64,000 nt of DNA. It comes from Bacteroidota bacterium (GTDB taxonomy: Bacteria > Bacteroidota > Bacteroidia > Chitinophagales > Saprospiraceae). The DNA lies in the NCBI GenBank assembly GCA_963169325.1, contig CAUJEY010000010.1, positions 1 to 64,000 on the forward strand. Reading direction: 5' to 3'. How positions within the stretch are numbered: position 1 is the first letter of the stretch; each line of letters starts with the position of its first letter. Under the pieces are notes generated by a model. That model did not search any database. It saw nothing but the letters and a program-made list of their open reading frames with translations, and had not been told where the DNA came from. This document shows positions 1 to 8,569 of this stretch, piece by piece. The position numbers were made by a program, and so were the translations under genes.

Positions 1-181
1 TCATTGATCGTCATTAGTCTGAATCTTTAATGACCCAATGACGACTAATGACGAATAATGACGCCCAATGACGACTAATGACGCCCAATGACGACTAATA
101 ACGATCAATGACGATCAATGACGCCCAATGACGATCAATGACGCCCAATGACGACTAATGACGCCCAATGACGCCCAATGA
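1..181. repeat. AATGACG decamer array 1
   Basis: Tandem 10-bp units of the form AATGACGNNN, with NNN mostly CCC, ACT, AAT or ATC. Positions about 2-22 carry the opposite orientation (CATTGATCGT, CATTAGT) and 28-181 the forward one, so the array is a lopsided inverted repeat. It runs into the stop codon of the GH109 gene: the TAG at 182-184 (minus strand) lies in the last partial unit. The array may continue beyond the window start. No open reading frame is supported here. Confidence 0.9.
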
Positions 182-1582
182 CTAATACGCCTCCCCAAAT
201 GCAAAATCCGGTTTACGCTCCGTCCAACGGCCTCTGGTAAAATCGGGAAAAGCCTGCGGGCTGCTGCCGGTAGCGATGGAGGCTTCACTCAGCGGCGTAA
301 TAGCCAGCCAGGTAGCGGCGTCATACACGTCGATTTGCGGCGCGATATTCTGCTTGGCGCATTCCACGAAGTGGTGAAACACGAAAAAGTCCATGCCGCC
401 ATGGCCGGCGGTTTTGGCGTCGTTTCCGTAGCGGCGCCAAAGCGGATGGTCGTAGCGATCGAGCCAGGATTGGGCTTCTTCCCAGGCGTGGGCTTTGGTT
501 TTACCGTCCAGGAGCAGACTTTTGTTCACGTCCATCCAGATGCCTTTGGTCCCCTGCACCCGGAATCCCAGCGAATAGGGTCGGGGCAGGCCGGTATCGT
601 GCGAGAGCAGCACCGTTTCACCGTTTGAAGTTTTGAGGATGGAGGTAACCACGTCGCCGAGGTTGAACCGGACCGAAGCGTTGGGATGGGCGGGGCCGCC
701 TTGGGGGTGATTGACGATGTAATCGTGCAACCCGCGCGCCTTGCTCGCGGTGGAGGTGAGATACAGGAAGCGGTTGCCACGGTTGATATTGGCCATCATG
801 GCTACCGGCCCGACGCCGTGTGTGGGGTAGAGGTCGCCGTTGCGGTGTACCGAGTGTTTGGTGCGCCATTTGGCTTCGGAAAACCCTTTTTCGCCAAATT
901 CTACGCCGGCGTTGTAGGGCGAAACGCCGTCGTTGAACTTCACCCCGCGCAGGTCGTGCTGATAGCCGCCTTCGAGGTGCATCAATTCGCCGAAAAGGCC
1001 TTCGCGCACCATTTGCAACACAGCCATCACGTCGCGGCGGTAGCACACATTTTCGAGAAACATCAGGTGGGCGCCCGTTTCTTCATGGGTATTGACCAAC
1101 TGCCAGCACTCGTCGAGCGAAAAACCGCCGCCGACTTCCGCAGCAACGTATTTACCGGCTTTCATGGCGGCCACGCATTGTTGGGTATGCCATTCCCAGG
1201 GAGAGGCAATCACCACGGCGTCCACGTTTTTATCTGCGAGCAGGCGCTGGTAGTCGTAATTGCCCTGATCGTAAACGACCGGTTTCTTTTTACCGCTTTT
1301 TTCGAATAGTTTCAGGCAGTTGGCGATCATACGCGGATCAGGATCGGCGATGGCCACTACTTCGCAGTCGTCGCGCAGCAAAGCCAGTTCTACGTGGTCC
1401 TGGCCGCGCAGTCCGGTGCCAATAAAACCGAGGTTGATTTTATTGCGGAGTGGGGATTTTGGATTGCGGATTTGGGATTGCAGGTCGGGCATTTTTGCGG
1501 CAGCATCATCGGTGGATAAGGCCAGGGCTGCGCCGGCCAGGGCGGTTTGCTGGAGGAAAGAGCGACGGTTGAGTTTGGCCAT
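182..1582 (-). CDS. GH109-type Gfo/Idh/MocA oxidoreductase-fold glycosidase (putative alpha-N-acetylgalactosaminidase)
   Basis: NAD-dependent Rossmann enzyme of the Gfo/Idh/MocA superfamily; the best family match is glycoside hydrolase family 109, which cleaves alpha-GalNAc by a redox-assisted mechanism. The start at 1582 gives an N-terminus with a twin-arginine-like signal (NRRSFLQ followed by a hydrophobic Ala-rich stretch), so export is likely. The nucleotide-binding motif GFIGTGLRGQ begins near residue 50. GH109 signatures are visible in order: SPWEWH, LENVCYRRDVMAVL, GYQHDLR, NGDLYPTHG, INRGNRF, AGHGGMD. Between signal and Rossmann domain, residues about 34-47 (QSQIRNPKSPLRN) are encoded by repeat words of the ATTGCGGA/GGATTTTGG type and look like an in-frame insertion. 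An upstream ATG at 1660 is possible but would bury the signal peptide. Confidence 0.85.
   Translation of the reverse strand: MAKLNRRSFLQQTALAGAALALSTDDAAAKMPDLQSQIRNPKSPLRNKINLGFIGTGLRGQDHVELALLRDDCEVVAIADPDPRMIANCLKLFEKSGKKKPVVYDQGNYDYQRLLADKNVDAVVIASPWEWHTQQCVAAMKAGKYVAAEVGGGFSLDECWQLVNTHEETGAHLMFLENVCYRRDVMAVLQMVREGLFGELMHLEGGYQHDLRGVKFNDGVSPYNAGVEFGEKGFSEAKWRTKHSVHRNGDLYPTHGVGPVAMMANINRGNRFLYLTSTASKARGLHDYIVNHPQGGPAHPNASVRFNLGDVVTSILKTSNGETVLLSHDTGLPRPYSLGFRVQGTKGIWMDVNKSLLLDGKTKAHAWEEAQSWLDRYDHPLWRRYGNDAKTAGHGGMDFFVFHHFVECAKQNIAPQIDVYDAATWLAITPLSEASIATGSSPQAFPDFTRGRWTERKPDFAFGEAY
1442..1481. repeat. Short-word repeat inside the GH109 gene
   Basis: Words related to GGATTGCGGA and GGGATTTTGG are repeated over about 40 bp. 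They are read in frame as QIRNPKSPLRN-like sequence in the linker between the export signal and the catalytic domain. The same protein motif ([11 protein letters not shown]) is produced by a similar repeat in methylmalonyl-CoA mutase at 26717-26750, read from the other strand relative to this one. Confidence 0.7.
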
Positions 1583-1756
1583 GACGAGTTGTTTTTTAGG
1601 GCGAATGAACAGAAAAAAACGGATTCCAGCGATGCTAAGAATAATTTTACCACCGGGCATCTCCTGTTACATAATGATTCTATTTAAAATGTCCGACCTT
1701 TGCCGCTCACATACATTCATTCATAGATTCATTCCGTTATCCAAAAACGATTACGT

Positions 1757-4700
1757 ATGAAAAGATTCCTTTTGTGGACGCTGTTCGCTGCTGTTTCCTT
1801 AAATCAACTTGCAGCACAAAGCGCCAAATCCCATCCCCCCGTTCAAGGACCCGAACCCACACCCGAACAACTGCAATTGCGCCCCTGGCCGGGCAAATCG
1901 GCCGTGCCGCAGGCCGCTAACCCATTCGGTCTGCCCAGTGCCAATTACAAGCCGCTTTCCGCCCTGGCCCTAAAGCCTGCTGCGGAAGAAAATGTACAAA
2001 CCATCCGCGGCAAGAACGGTTTGCCCATCTTTTTCCAGGGCAAAACAGCCGCTTCCGACGCCGATGATGCCAACAAAACGCCCGGCGAACGCGCGCTTGA
2101 CTACCTCAGCAGCCTGAAACCGGCCGCTATTGCGCAGCCCGCCGCTGAATTTCGTGTCAAAAGCGCCGAAACGGACGAACTGGGCAACACACACGTCCGC
2201 CTGGAGCAGTGTTACCAGGGTATCCCGGTATACGGCGGTGAAGTGATCGCCCATACTAAAAACGGCACGTTCGACAAGTTGAACGGTCGCTACTACCCGA
2301 CGCCCAAACTGAGCAGCACCACACCGGCGCTTTCGTCCAATGATGCCATCCAAAAAGTGGTGAACCACTATGCTCCGGGCAAGGTTAAAACCGAATGGAC
2401 CGACGAAGAGCGGCAAATGGTCGGCGGCGCCGAATCAAAAGCGGAATTGGTGGTATACCACAAGAACCGCGACCTTGACGCCGAGCGACTGGTTTGGCAT
2501 ATCGTCTTTTATCCCAATCTGTTGCGCCGCGAAGTGTTTTTCGTAGATGCCCAAAACGGCGAGATCATCCATCAATTCGACCATACCTGTGAAATCCACC
2601 CTGGCGGCCAGCCCGCAATAGGCGGAGTACCGGAGAAGAACGAACCAGGCTTGGGAAACACGGCATTCGGCCCCGGCCCTGAGTCGTTGGAATCTTGCGT
2701 CGACGGTCCTGTACCGGCTTCCGGACTGGATTTGCTGAACCAGAACCGCAGTTTCGGCGCTTGGATGAGCGGTAGTACAATCTACCTGGAAGATGCCGGC
2801 CGGGCTATGTTCAACGCCGGCGCGTCTCAAATGCCCAGTTCGCCGGTAGGCGCCATTGTGACGTTGACCGCGAAAAATACATCGCCGGAAGTACAAACGA
2901 GCTTCGACTACGACCTGGTGGCCTCCGCATCGGCTACGTTTTCCGATAAAAACGCCGTGAGCGCCCACTGGAACGCCATTCAGAGTTACGAATATTATCG
3001 CGGAACACATAGCCGAAAATCCATTGACGACGTCAACGGCAATATCATTTCCTTTATCAATGTGGCGGAAAGCGACGGCTCGTCGATGGAAAACGCTTTC
3101 TGGAATGGCGCGGCCATGTGGTATGGCAACGGGGGATCGTTTTTTACCCAGTTGGCCCGCGGCCTCGACGTAGGCGGCCACGAAATGACCCACGGCGTGA
3201 TTGAAAAAACCGCCAACCTGGAATACCAGGATGAAAGCGGCGCGCTCAACGAATCCTTCGCCGACGTGTTCGCCGTGTGCATCGACCGCAACGACTGGCA
3301 AATGGGTGAAGACGTGGTAAAAGCCGGCGCTACACCCAACAACTGCCTGCGCGACATGCAGGACCCCCACAAAGGCTCCCCTGCACAACCTAACCATGTG
3401 AACGAGCAATATACCGGCACACAAGACAATGGCGGCGTGCATGTCAACAGTGGCATTACCAACCGGGCTTTTTATCTCTTCGCTACCAACGCTGCCGTGG
3501 GTATCGATAAGGCCGAAAAGGTGTACTACAAGGCCCTGCGTGATTATCTGGTAAAATCCAGTCAGTTTGTCGACTGCCGTTTGGCCGTCATCCAGGCCGC
3601 GAATGACCTGTACGGAAACACCGTCGCAAATGCTGCTGCCGACGCCTTTACGGCGGTAGGTATCGTAGGCGACGAAGGGGGTGACTATTTGGGCGACCTG
3701 GTCGTTAATCCGGGTGTCGACTTAATTGCGTGCGCCACGAACGACCTGAATAACGTACAATTAGCCACCGGAGCCGGAATCGTTCTGGGCACCATTTATG
3801 CCGAAGGTATCGTTTGCCGCCCCAGCGTGAGTGATGATGGAAGACAGGTCGTATTTGTGAACGAAGCGGGTCATATCATCGGCATGGACCTGACTTACAA
3901 TGGCGGTACGGTCAACTTTCAGTCTTATGAGCTGAGCGTCAGCCCGGATTGGAGAAGTGCCGCTATTTCCAAAGACGGCCAGTATATCGCTGCGCTGAGC
4001 AAGGTGGAAAACAACCGGGTTTATATTTATGATTTGTTCAATCCTTTTACGCCCTTCACTTTTTTCCTGTACAACCCGACCTACTCGGAAACACCGCAAA
4101 CCACCGACAACGTGCGTTATGCCGACGTTTTAGAATTTGACTACTCCGGCGACTATCTCATGTACGACGCCTTTAATGACCTGAAGAACGGGCAAGGTGA
4201 AGACCTGAGTTACTGGGACATCGGTTTTATAAAATTTCGCGAAAACGGTGAAATTTGGACCGGCCCTACGGCTAAAATTTCCAAATTATTCAACGGCTTA
4301 CCGGATGAAGCCAGCGTAGCCAACCCTTCTTTTGCCAAAAACTCCCCTTACGTTATCACTTTCGATTTCTTCGACGGCATAAACAACCGCTACGATGTGC
4401 TCGGCGCAAACACAGAAACCGGGGATGTCGATTATTTGGCTACCAATAACGGTGCGTTTGCCTGGCCTTCTTACAGCCGCCTGGATGACGCTGTGATCTT
4501 CGAACGGACGATCAGCAACAAAACCGATATTTATCAACGCAGTATTTCCACCAATAAAATTACCGGTCTGGGCAATGCTGCATTGTTGATCGGTGATCGC
4601 AACTGGGGCGTTTGGTTCGCCAACGGCTTCCGCAGTCTCATGGTAAACACCGACGAAGCATCGGCAAATCGCCTGCAACTGACAGCGGCGCCAAATCCTG

Positions 4701-4921
4701 CAACCGATGCGGTGCGCCTGACCTTCACCGCCGGTAAAGCCGGCCCGGGCCAGGTTGCCGTCAGCGACATGTTCGGTCGCACGGTGCTGACGCGTGAATG
4801 GTCGCTGACCGAAGGAGAAAACCAGGTCGAACTGAACCTGCAGGGGCTGGCACCCGGAACCTACGCGGTGCGCCTGCTCGTGAATGGCAATGTCGCGACG
4901 TTGAAGGTGATGAAGCAGTAA
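1757..4921 (+). CDS. Secreted M4 (thermolysin-like) metallopeptidase with propeller-like region and T9SS sorting domain
   Basis: Zinc endopeptidase of family M4. It has a signal peptide (residues 1-20), an FTP/propeptide region (about 80-270), and a catalytic domain with HEMTHG at 475-480 (zinc ligands H475 and H479, catalytic E476), the third ligand E499 in NESFAD, and H562 in HVNSG. The region of about 650-960 has TolB/WD40-like beta-propeller strands (VSDDGRQVVFVN, ISKDGQYIAALS). The last 80 residues are a type A T9SS sorting domain (AAPNPATDAVRLTF ... LAPGTYAVRLLV ... LKVMK). At 1054 residues it is far longer than thermolysin because of the propeller and sorting domain. Expected location is the cell surface or medium, exported by Sec then T9SS. 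It is transcribed away from the GH109 gene and ends beside decamer array 2. Confidence 0.93.
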   Translation: MKRFLLWTLFAAVSLNQLAAQSAKSHPPVQGPEPTPEQLQLRPWPGKSAVPQAANPFGLPSANYKPLSALALKPAAEENVQTIRGKNGLPIFFQGKTAASDADDANKTPGERALDYLSSLKPAAIAQPAAEFRVKSAETDELGNTHVRLEQCYQGIPVYGGEVIAHTKNGTFDKLNGRYYPTPKLSSTTPALSSNDAIQKVVNHYAPGKVKTEWTDEERQMVGGAESKAELVVYHKNRDLDAERLVWHIVFYPNLLRREVFFVDAQNGEIIHQFDHTCEIHPGGQPAIGGVPEKNEPGLGNTAFGPGPESLESCVDGPVPASGLDLLNQNRSFGAWMSGSTIYLEDAGRAMFNAGASQMPSSPVGAIVTLTAKNTSPEVQTSFDYDLVASASATFSDKNAVSAHWNAIQSYEYYRGTHSRKSIDDVNGNIISFINVAESDGSSMENAFWNGAAMWYGNGGSFFTQLARGLDVGGHEMTHGVIEKTANLEYQDESGALNESFADVFAVCIDRNDWQMGEDVVKAGATPNNCLRDMQDPHKGSPAQPNHVNEQYTGTQDNGGVHVNSGITNRAFYLFATNAAVGIDKAEKVYYKALRDYLVKSSQFVDCRLAVIQAANDLYGNTVANAAADAFTAVGIVGDEGGDYLGDLVVNPGVDLIACATNDLNNVQLATGAGIVLGTIYAEGIVCRPSVSDDGRQVVFVNEAGHIIGMDLTYNGGTVNFQSYELSVSPDWRSAAISKDGQYIAALSKVENNRVYIYDLFNPFTPFTFFLYNPTYSETPQTTDNVRYADVLEFDYSGDYLMYDAFNDLKNGQGEDLSYWDIGFIKFRENGEIWTGPTAKISKLFNGLPDEASVANPSFAKNSPYVITFDFFDGINNRYDVLGANTETGDVDYLATNNGAFAWPSYSRLDDAVIFERTISNKTDIYQRSISTNKITGLGNAALLIGDRNWGVWFANGFRSLMVNTDEASANRLQLTAAPNPATDAVRLTFTAGKAGPGQVAVSDMFGRTVLTREWSLTEGENQVELNLQGLAPGTYAVRLLVNGNVATLKVMKQ

Positions 4922-4925
4922 GAAT

Positions 4926-5168
4926 TGCGTCATTGGGCGTCATTGGGCGTCATTGGGCGTCATTATTCGTCATTGGGGGTCATTATTCGTCATTGATCGT
5001 CATTATTGGTCATTGATCGTCATTGGGCGTCATTGGGCGTCATTGGGTCATTATTTTACATCGGGAATAAGACAATGACGCCCAATGACGAATAATGACC
5101 CAATGACGATCAATGACGCCCAATGACGAATAATGACGATCAATGACGCCTAATGACGATCAATGACC
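4926..5168. repeat. AATGACG decamer array 2 (large inverted repeat)
   Basis: The left arm (about 4928-5058) is built of CATTGGGCGT, CATTATTCGT and CATTGATCGT units; the right arm (about 5073-5167) is built of the reverse-complement units AATGACGCCC, AATGACGAAT and AATGACGATC. The centre is AT-rich (ATTATTTTACATC). It fills the whole gap between two convergent genes: it begins about 5 bp after the protease stop and ends directly at the stop codon of the CoA-transferase at 5170. It could fold into a long hairpin on either strand and act as a bidirectional terminator (inference). Confidence 0.93.
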
Positions 5169-5169
5169 C

Positions 5170-6873
5170 CTACCTCCTTTGCAAGTGCAATTGAAACCCT
5201 GCCCCACTCAATACCGCCTCATCCACTACGGTAACCTGCCCGTTTTCCGGCAACCGTATCCGCGCTGGACAGGCTTGTAAAATATCGCGTTCTACGTCGA
5301 TACCCGGCATCACCTGGCGTAGTTCCAACCCGTTTTCCGTAAGGGCAAACACCCCGACATGGGTTACATAATACACTTTTTTGCCCATCCGCAGGGCTTC
5401 CCGTGCACTAAACGTGATATGTGTGACTTTTTCTACAAATTTAAAGGGGCCGGGTTTGGCAATCCGCAGGCTATTGCCCGCAAGGGCAAACTGCGCCCCG
5501 GTCATCCAACAACCCACAAAAATAATGGTACGCGCCCCGGCAGCGATATCTGGAAAACCGCCTGGCCCCACCAGGTCGATCATACGCGGGCCACGATGCG
5601 AAGCATTGACATTGCCGTCGCCGTCAACCTGTAAAAATCCTAAAACAGCCACGTCGAGATCCGTTTGGTAGCGATGAAACATTCTCGAAGACGATTCCAG
5701 ATGTTGCGGGTCGATCGCCGCACTAAAAAAAATGCCTGGCGCCGGCAAACCACCGTAAGCGCCGGCTTCGGTGGTAAACAACAATTGATCGAACAGTCCG
5801 TGTTCGACCAACTGGCGCGCTACTTCTTCCGGGAACCCCACACCGATATTGACCATAGCGCCGGCCGGCACTTCAGCGGCAAATACGCAAGCAGCCAACC
5901 GGGCCAATGCAAACTCTACCGGGCCGCGCACCGGGGTAATTTTAAGCACGTTGTTAATAAACCGGAGTTTCCGGCCGGCGGCGGGCGCATCCACATTGGC
6001 GCCAACGGTAAACATCGGCCAAAAACGCCGCTGCCGGATACTGGCCGTTTGTTCGTTGTAGGGGTGCAACACGATGTAGTCCACTTTGTCGGAACGCAAA
6101 TTAATTTCTGCCTCTTTTTTCGGAACAATCCTGCTCACGGTGACAAAGACCTTACCGCCGTTAGCCCGGGCCGCGCGGGCCGACTGGATGTTTTCCGTCC
6201 AGGTAGCGGCATCGCGAAAATAAATATTCCCTTCCGAATCGGCGTACGGTGCATTAATCAGGGCGATATCGATTTTCGGCAAAAAATAATGCAGGGCATC
6301 CCCATCTTCGGCGACATACTGCGCTTGTGCATCCGGACTTAAAGCCGATCCCCTGCCTACCCTTGGATCGAGAAAAGTGCCCACCCCCACTTCACTTCTG
6401 AGGTGGCTTTCACCCACCGCCTGCGCCTCCAATACCAGTGACATAACGCCTTGTGGCAGCGTATGCAGTTCCAGGTTGTGGTTCTCTGCCAGTTGCAACT
6501 GCGTTTTGCAGGTTTCGAGATGCCCGGCAAGATACCGATCCATGAGCCCCGGCAGACCGATTTCCTCTATTGTGCCCGGCACTTTGCCGCGGCCACCTTG
6601 GGCGCCTACATTTACCCACGTCAGGTGACGCGGATGCCCCCGCTTTTCAAAAGCTCCCCTTATGGCCCAAAAAAATACCGAGCAGCGGGCATTGCCGGCT
6701 AAGCCGTTGGAAAAGACCGTAACGCCATCCGGGATCAGAAGGGCCGCCTCCCGCGCGGAGATGAATTTGGGTGACACCGCATCTTTAGGCTTGGTGTCTA
6801 AATCTTTATTGGACCACGTAAGCCGCCAGCAGATGATATGCCACAACAGGCGCAAACGTTCGAAGAGTGTCAT
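5170..6873 (-). CDS. Acyl-CoA:acetate/propionate-type CoA-transferase (fused alpha-beta)
   Basis: Class I CoA-transferase, moving CoA between acyl-CoA and free acids, with both halves in one chain as in propionate CoA-transferase. The N-terminal half contains the GVTVFSNGLAGNARC-like CoA-transferase motif. The C-terminal half contains FTTEAGAYGGLPAPG; the glutamate at residue 369 is the likely covalent catalytic residue. Length from the chosen start is 567 residues. The start at 6873 is favoured over the upstream GTG/ATG because a perfect AGGAGGT lies 4 nt before it, which is unusual for Bacteroidota. Cytoplasmic. The exact acid substrate (acetate, propionate, lactate or a 3-keto acid) cannot be read from sequence. 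A methylmalonyl-CoA mutase elsewhere in the window makes a propionate link plausible. Confidence 0.85.
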   Translation of the reverse strand: MTLFERLRLLWHIICWRLTWSNKDLDTKPKDAVSPKFISAREAALLIPDGVTVFSNGLAGNARCSVFFWAIRGAFEKRGHPRHLTWVNVGAQGGRGKVPGTIEEIGLPGLMDRYLAGHLETCKTQLQLAENHNLELHTLPQGVMSLVLEAQAVGESHLRSEVGVGTFLDPRVGRGSALSPDAQAQYVAEDGDALHYFLPKIDIALINAPYADSEGNIYFRDAATWTENIQSARAARANGGKVFVTVSRIVPKKEAEINLRSDKVDYIVLHPYNEQTASIRQRRFWPMFTVGANVDAPAAGRKLRFINNVLKITPVRGPVEFALARLAACVFAAEVPAGAMVNIGVGFPEEVARQLVEHGLFDQLLFTTEAGAYGGLPAPGIFFSAAIDPQHLESSSRMFHRYQTDLDVAVLGFLQVDGDGNVNASHRGPRMIDLVGPGGFPDIAAGARTIIFVGCWMTGAQFALAGNSLRIAKPGPFKFVEKVTHITFSAREALRMGKKVYYVTHVGVFALTENGLELRQVMPGIDVERDILQACPARIRLPENGQVTVVDEAVLSGAGFQLHLQRR

Positions 6874-6884
6874 GATTACCTCCT
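6874..6884 (-). promoter_or_regulatory. Strong Shine-Dalgarno site of the CoA-transferase gene
   Basis: Reading the minus strand, AGGAGGT (6884-6878) stands 4 nt before ATG at 6873. Most genes in this window lack such a site, as is usual in Bacteroidota, so it decides the start codon and suggests strong initiation or a gene acquired from elsewhere. Confidence 0.75.
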
Positions 6885-7010
6885 TTAAACAAACCATTCA
6901 TAGTGTTCCAAATTATGCCGTCCAAGTTATGGGAACACAGTGCCGAGATTTGGCGATCTGGGTCAGTAGAGAAAATAACTTTTGTCATCTGCTGCGCTTT
7001 GCAATAACTT

Positions 7011-7018
7011 TAATTTTG
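7011..7018 (+). promoter_or_regulatory. Possible TAnnTTTG promoter of the kinase pair
   Basis: TAATTTTG matches the Bacteroidota -7 consensus 51 bp before the ATG at 7069. No well-spaced -33 TTTG was found, so the call is weak. Confidence 0.3.
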
Positions 7019-7068
7019 GAAAAAGATCACTCGTAAACTATTCGTCGTCGATTTGTTCTTAGAAATTT

Positions 7069-7572
7069 ATGCTTATACTCATTTCAGGTCTGCCCGGCTC
7101 TGGCAAAAGCACACTGGCGCGCAACTATGTGGCAAGGTTTGGCGGCAGCCATATTAACAGTGATTTACTGCGCGCCGAACTGAATCTGCGTGGACACTAT
7201 GAGCCCGGCGACAAGGAACGCGTGTACGCGGCTATGCTCGCCCGGGTCCGCTCTGTGCTGGCGCAAGGCCGCCACGCCGTGGTGGACAGCACCTTTTACC
7301 TGAAGTCCATCCGGGAACCATTCGAACGGGTGGCGCAGGATCTGCGGGCGCCCGTTTTCCGGGTAGAGGTGAAGGCCCGGGAAGAAACGATCCGGCGCCG
7401 CCTGCTGAAGCCCCGGCCCGACAGCGAAGCCGACTTCGCCGTGTATGAAAAAATACGCGACCGATATGAGCCTTGTACGGAGCCAATGCTTATTTTGTGG
7501 ACGGACGACGAGCCCCTGGAAACACTGGTAGAAAACATGCATCAATACATTTCCACGCAACATGACCATTGA
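7069..7572 (+). CDS. P-loop kinase (AAA_33 / gluconate-kinase-like)
   Basis: A 167-residue small-molecule or RNA kinase-like P-loop protein. Walker A GLPGSGKST sits at residues 7-15, a Walker B-like strand VVDSTF lies near 75-80, and an Arg-rich lid (RRRLLKPR) near 110. The substrate is unknown. It overlaps the next gene by 11 bp, so the two are translationally coupled. In many bacteria an AAA_33 domain and an aminoglycoside-phosphotransferase-like domain are fused in one protein of about 500 residues, usually with the phosphotransferase domain first. Here they are separate and in the reverse order, which suggests a shared task. Cytoplasmic. Confidence 0.8.
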   Translation: MLILISGLPGSGKSTLARNYVARFGGSHINSDLLRAELNLRGHYEPGDKERVYAAMLARVRSVLAQGRHAVVDSTFYLKSIREPFERVAQDLRAPVFRVEVKAREETIRRRLLKPRPDSEADFAVYEKIRDRYEPCTEPMLILWTDDEPLETLVENMHQYISTQHDH

Positions 7573-8569
7573 TCAAATCCGAACCATCCTCGCCAACGGC
7601 GCGTTCCCGGGACGAAGTCAGCCGGCAGAATTGGTGGAAACACATATTTCGTGGGTGATCCTTACCCCGGATTTTGCCTTTAAAATCAAAAAACCGGTGG
7701 TATTCGGCTTTCTCGATTTTAGCTCCGAAGCAAAACGAAAAACATATTGTGAAGAAGAACTGCGGCTCAATCGCCGGCTGGCGCCGGAAATGTATCTCGG
7801 CGTGTTGCCCGTCGGGGGGCCGCCAGACCGTCCCTCCATCGGTGAAAACGCCAGACCTGTACTGGATTATGCCGTACAAATGCGCCGCATGGACAACAGC
7901 AGGCAAATGGACGTCATGCTCGACCACCAACAGGTAACGCCCGCACACCTGGAGCAACTCGCCGCCGTTTTGGCGCCGTTTCACCGGCAGGTTGTCATAA
8001 CCGGCCCATTGGTGTATCATCCGGGGAGCCACTGGGCTGATTTTGCCGAACTATACCGGTTTCGCGCCGACATGGAACAACAGCTCGGCCCATCGGCCAC
8101 TGAAAAGATGAAACATTGGCGCACCGTCCTGCCGGCCTTTCTGGAGCAGCATGCCGGGCGCCTCCTGGAACGCGCGCGCGACGGCTTTTGGGTGGACGGC
8201 CACGGCGACCTGCACACGCGCAATATCTTCCTGCCCGACAGCGGCCCCGTGGTATTCGATTGTATCGAGTTCAACCTGCATTTCCGCCAATCGGATATCC
8301 TGAACGAACTGGCATTTCTGTGCATGGACCTGGAGGCGAGGGGCGCTCCAAATCTGGCGACTACTTTCTTGAATGCCTATACCCGGTACTGGGATGTTTT
8401 CCCCGATTCTGCCGACCGGGATTTATTTCGCTTTTTTAAAGCTTACCGCGCCAATGTCAGGCTGAAAGTGGCGCTGCTGGAGATGCGGCAGCATCCGTCG
8501 GAAAAACTGAAGACTCAGGTAGGGCGATATTGGGCGTTGCTGGAGTCGTATTTGATTGTTACACCTTAA
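7562..8569 (+). CDS. Aminoglycoside phosphotransferase (APH)-like kinase
   Basis: 335 residues of protein-kinase-like fold. The catalytic loop GHGDLHTRNIF (near 218-228) is the Brenner-type motif of APH/choline kinases, followed by the metal-binding segment VVFDCIEFN. The N-lobe lysine is probably in FAFKIKKPVVFGFLDF. It is probably not an antibiotic-resistance enzyme: this subfamily pairs with P-loop kinases and has no established substrate. Its start codon lies inside the last codons of the P-loop kinase gene, and its 3' end overlaps the convergent lpxK gene by 11 bp. Confidence 0.8.
   Translation: MTIDQIRTILANGAFPGRSQPAELVETHISWVILTPDFAFKIKKPVVFGFLDFSSEAKRKTYCEEELRLNRRLAPEMYLGVLPVGGPPDRPSIGENARPVLDYAVQMRRMDNSRQMDVMLDHQQVTPAHLEQLAAVLAPFHRQVVITGPLVYHPGSHWADFAELYRFRADMEQQLGPSATEKMKHWRTVLPAFLEQHAGRLLERARDGFWVDGHGDLHTRNIFLPDSGPVVFDCIEFNLHFRQSDILNELAFLCMDLEARGAPNLATTFLNAYTRYWDVFPDSADRDLFRFFKAYRANVRLKVALLEMRQHPSEKLKTQVGRYWALLESYLIVTP

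Noticed and set aside
1..181. CRISPR array
   Set aside because: The repeated unit is 10 bp with only three variable bases; there are no 30-bp spacers and no cas genes in the window.
2435..3442. Open frame of 335 codons antisense to the M4 protease
   Set aside because: A shadow of the protease frame, with no start context or recognisable motif.
4798..5016. Small gene running from the protease end into decamer array 2
   Set aside because: Most of its residues are translated repeat DNA, and it overlaps the protease sorting domain in another frame.
7562..8569. Aminoglycoside resistance gene
   Set aside because: The motif is that of the broad APH fold; the pairing with a P-loop kinase fits a housekeeping or unknown role better.
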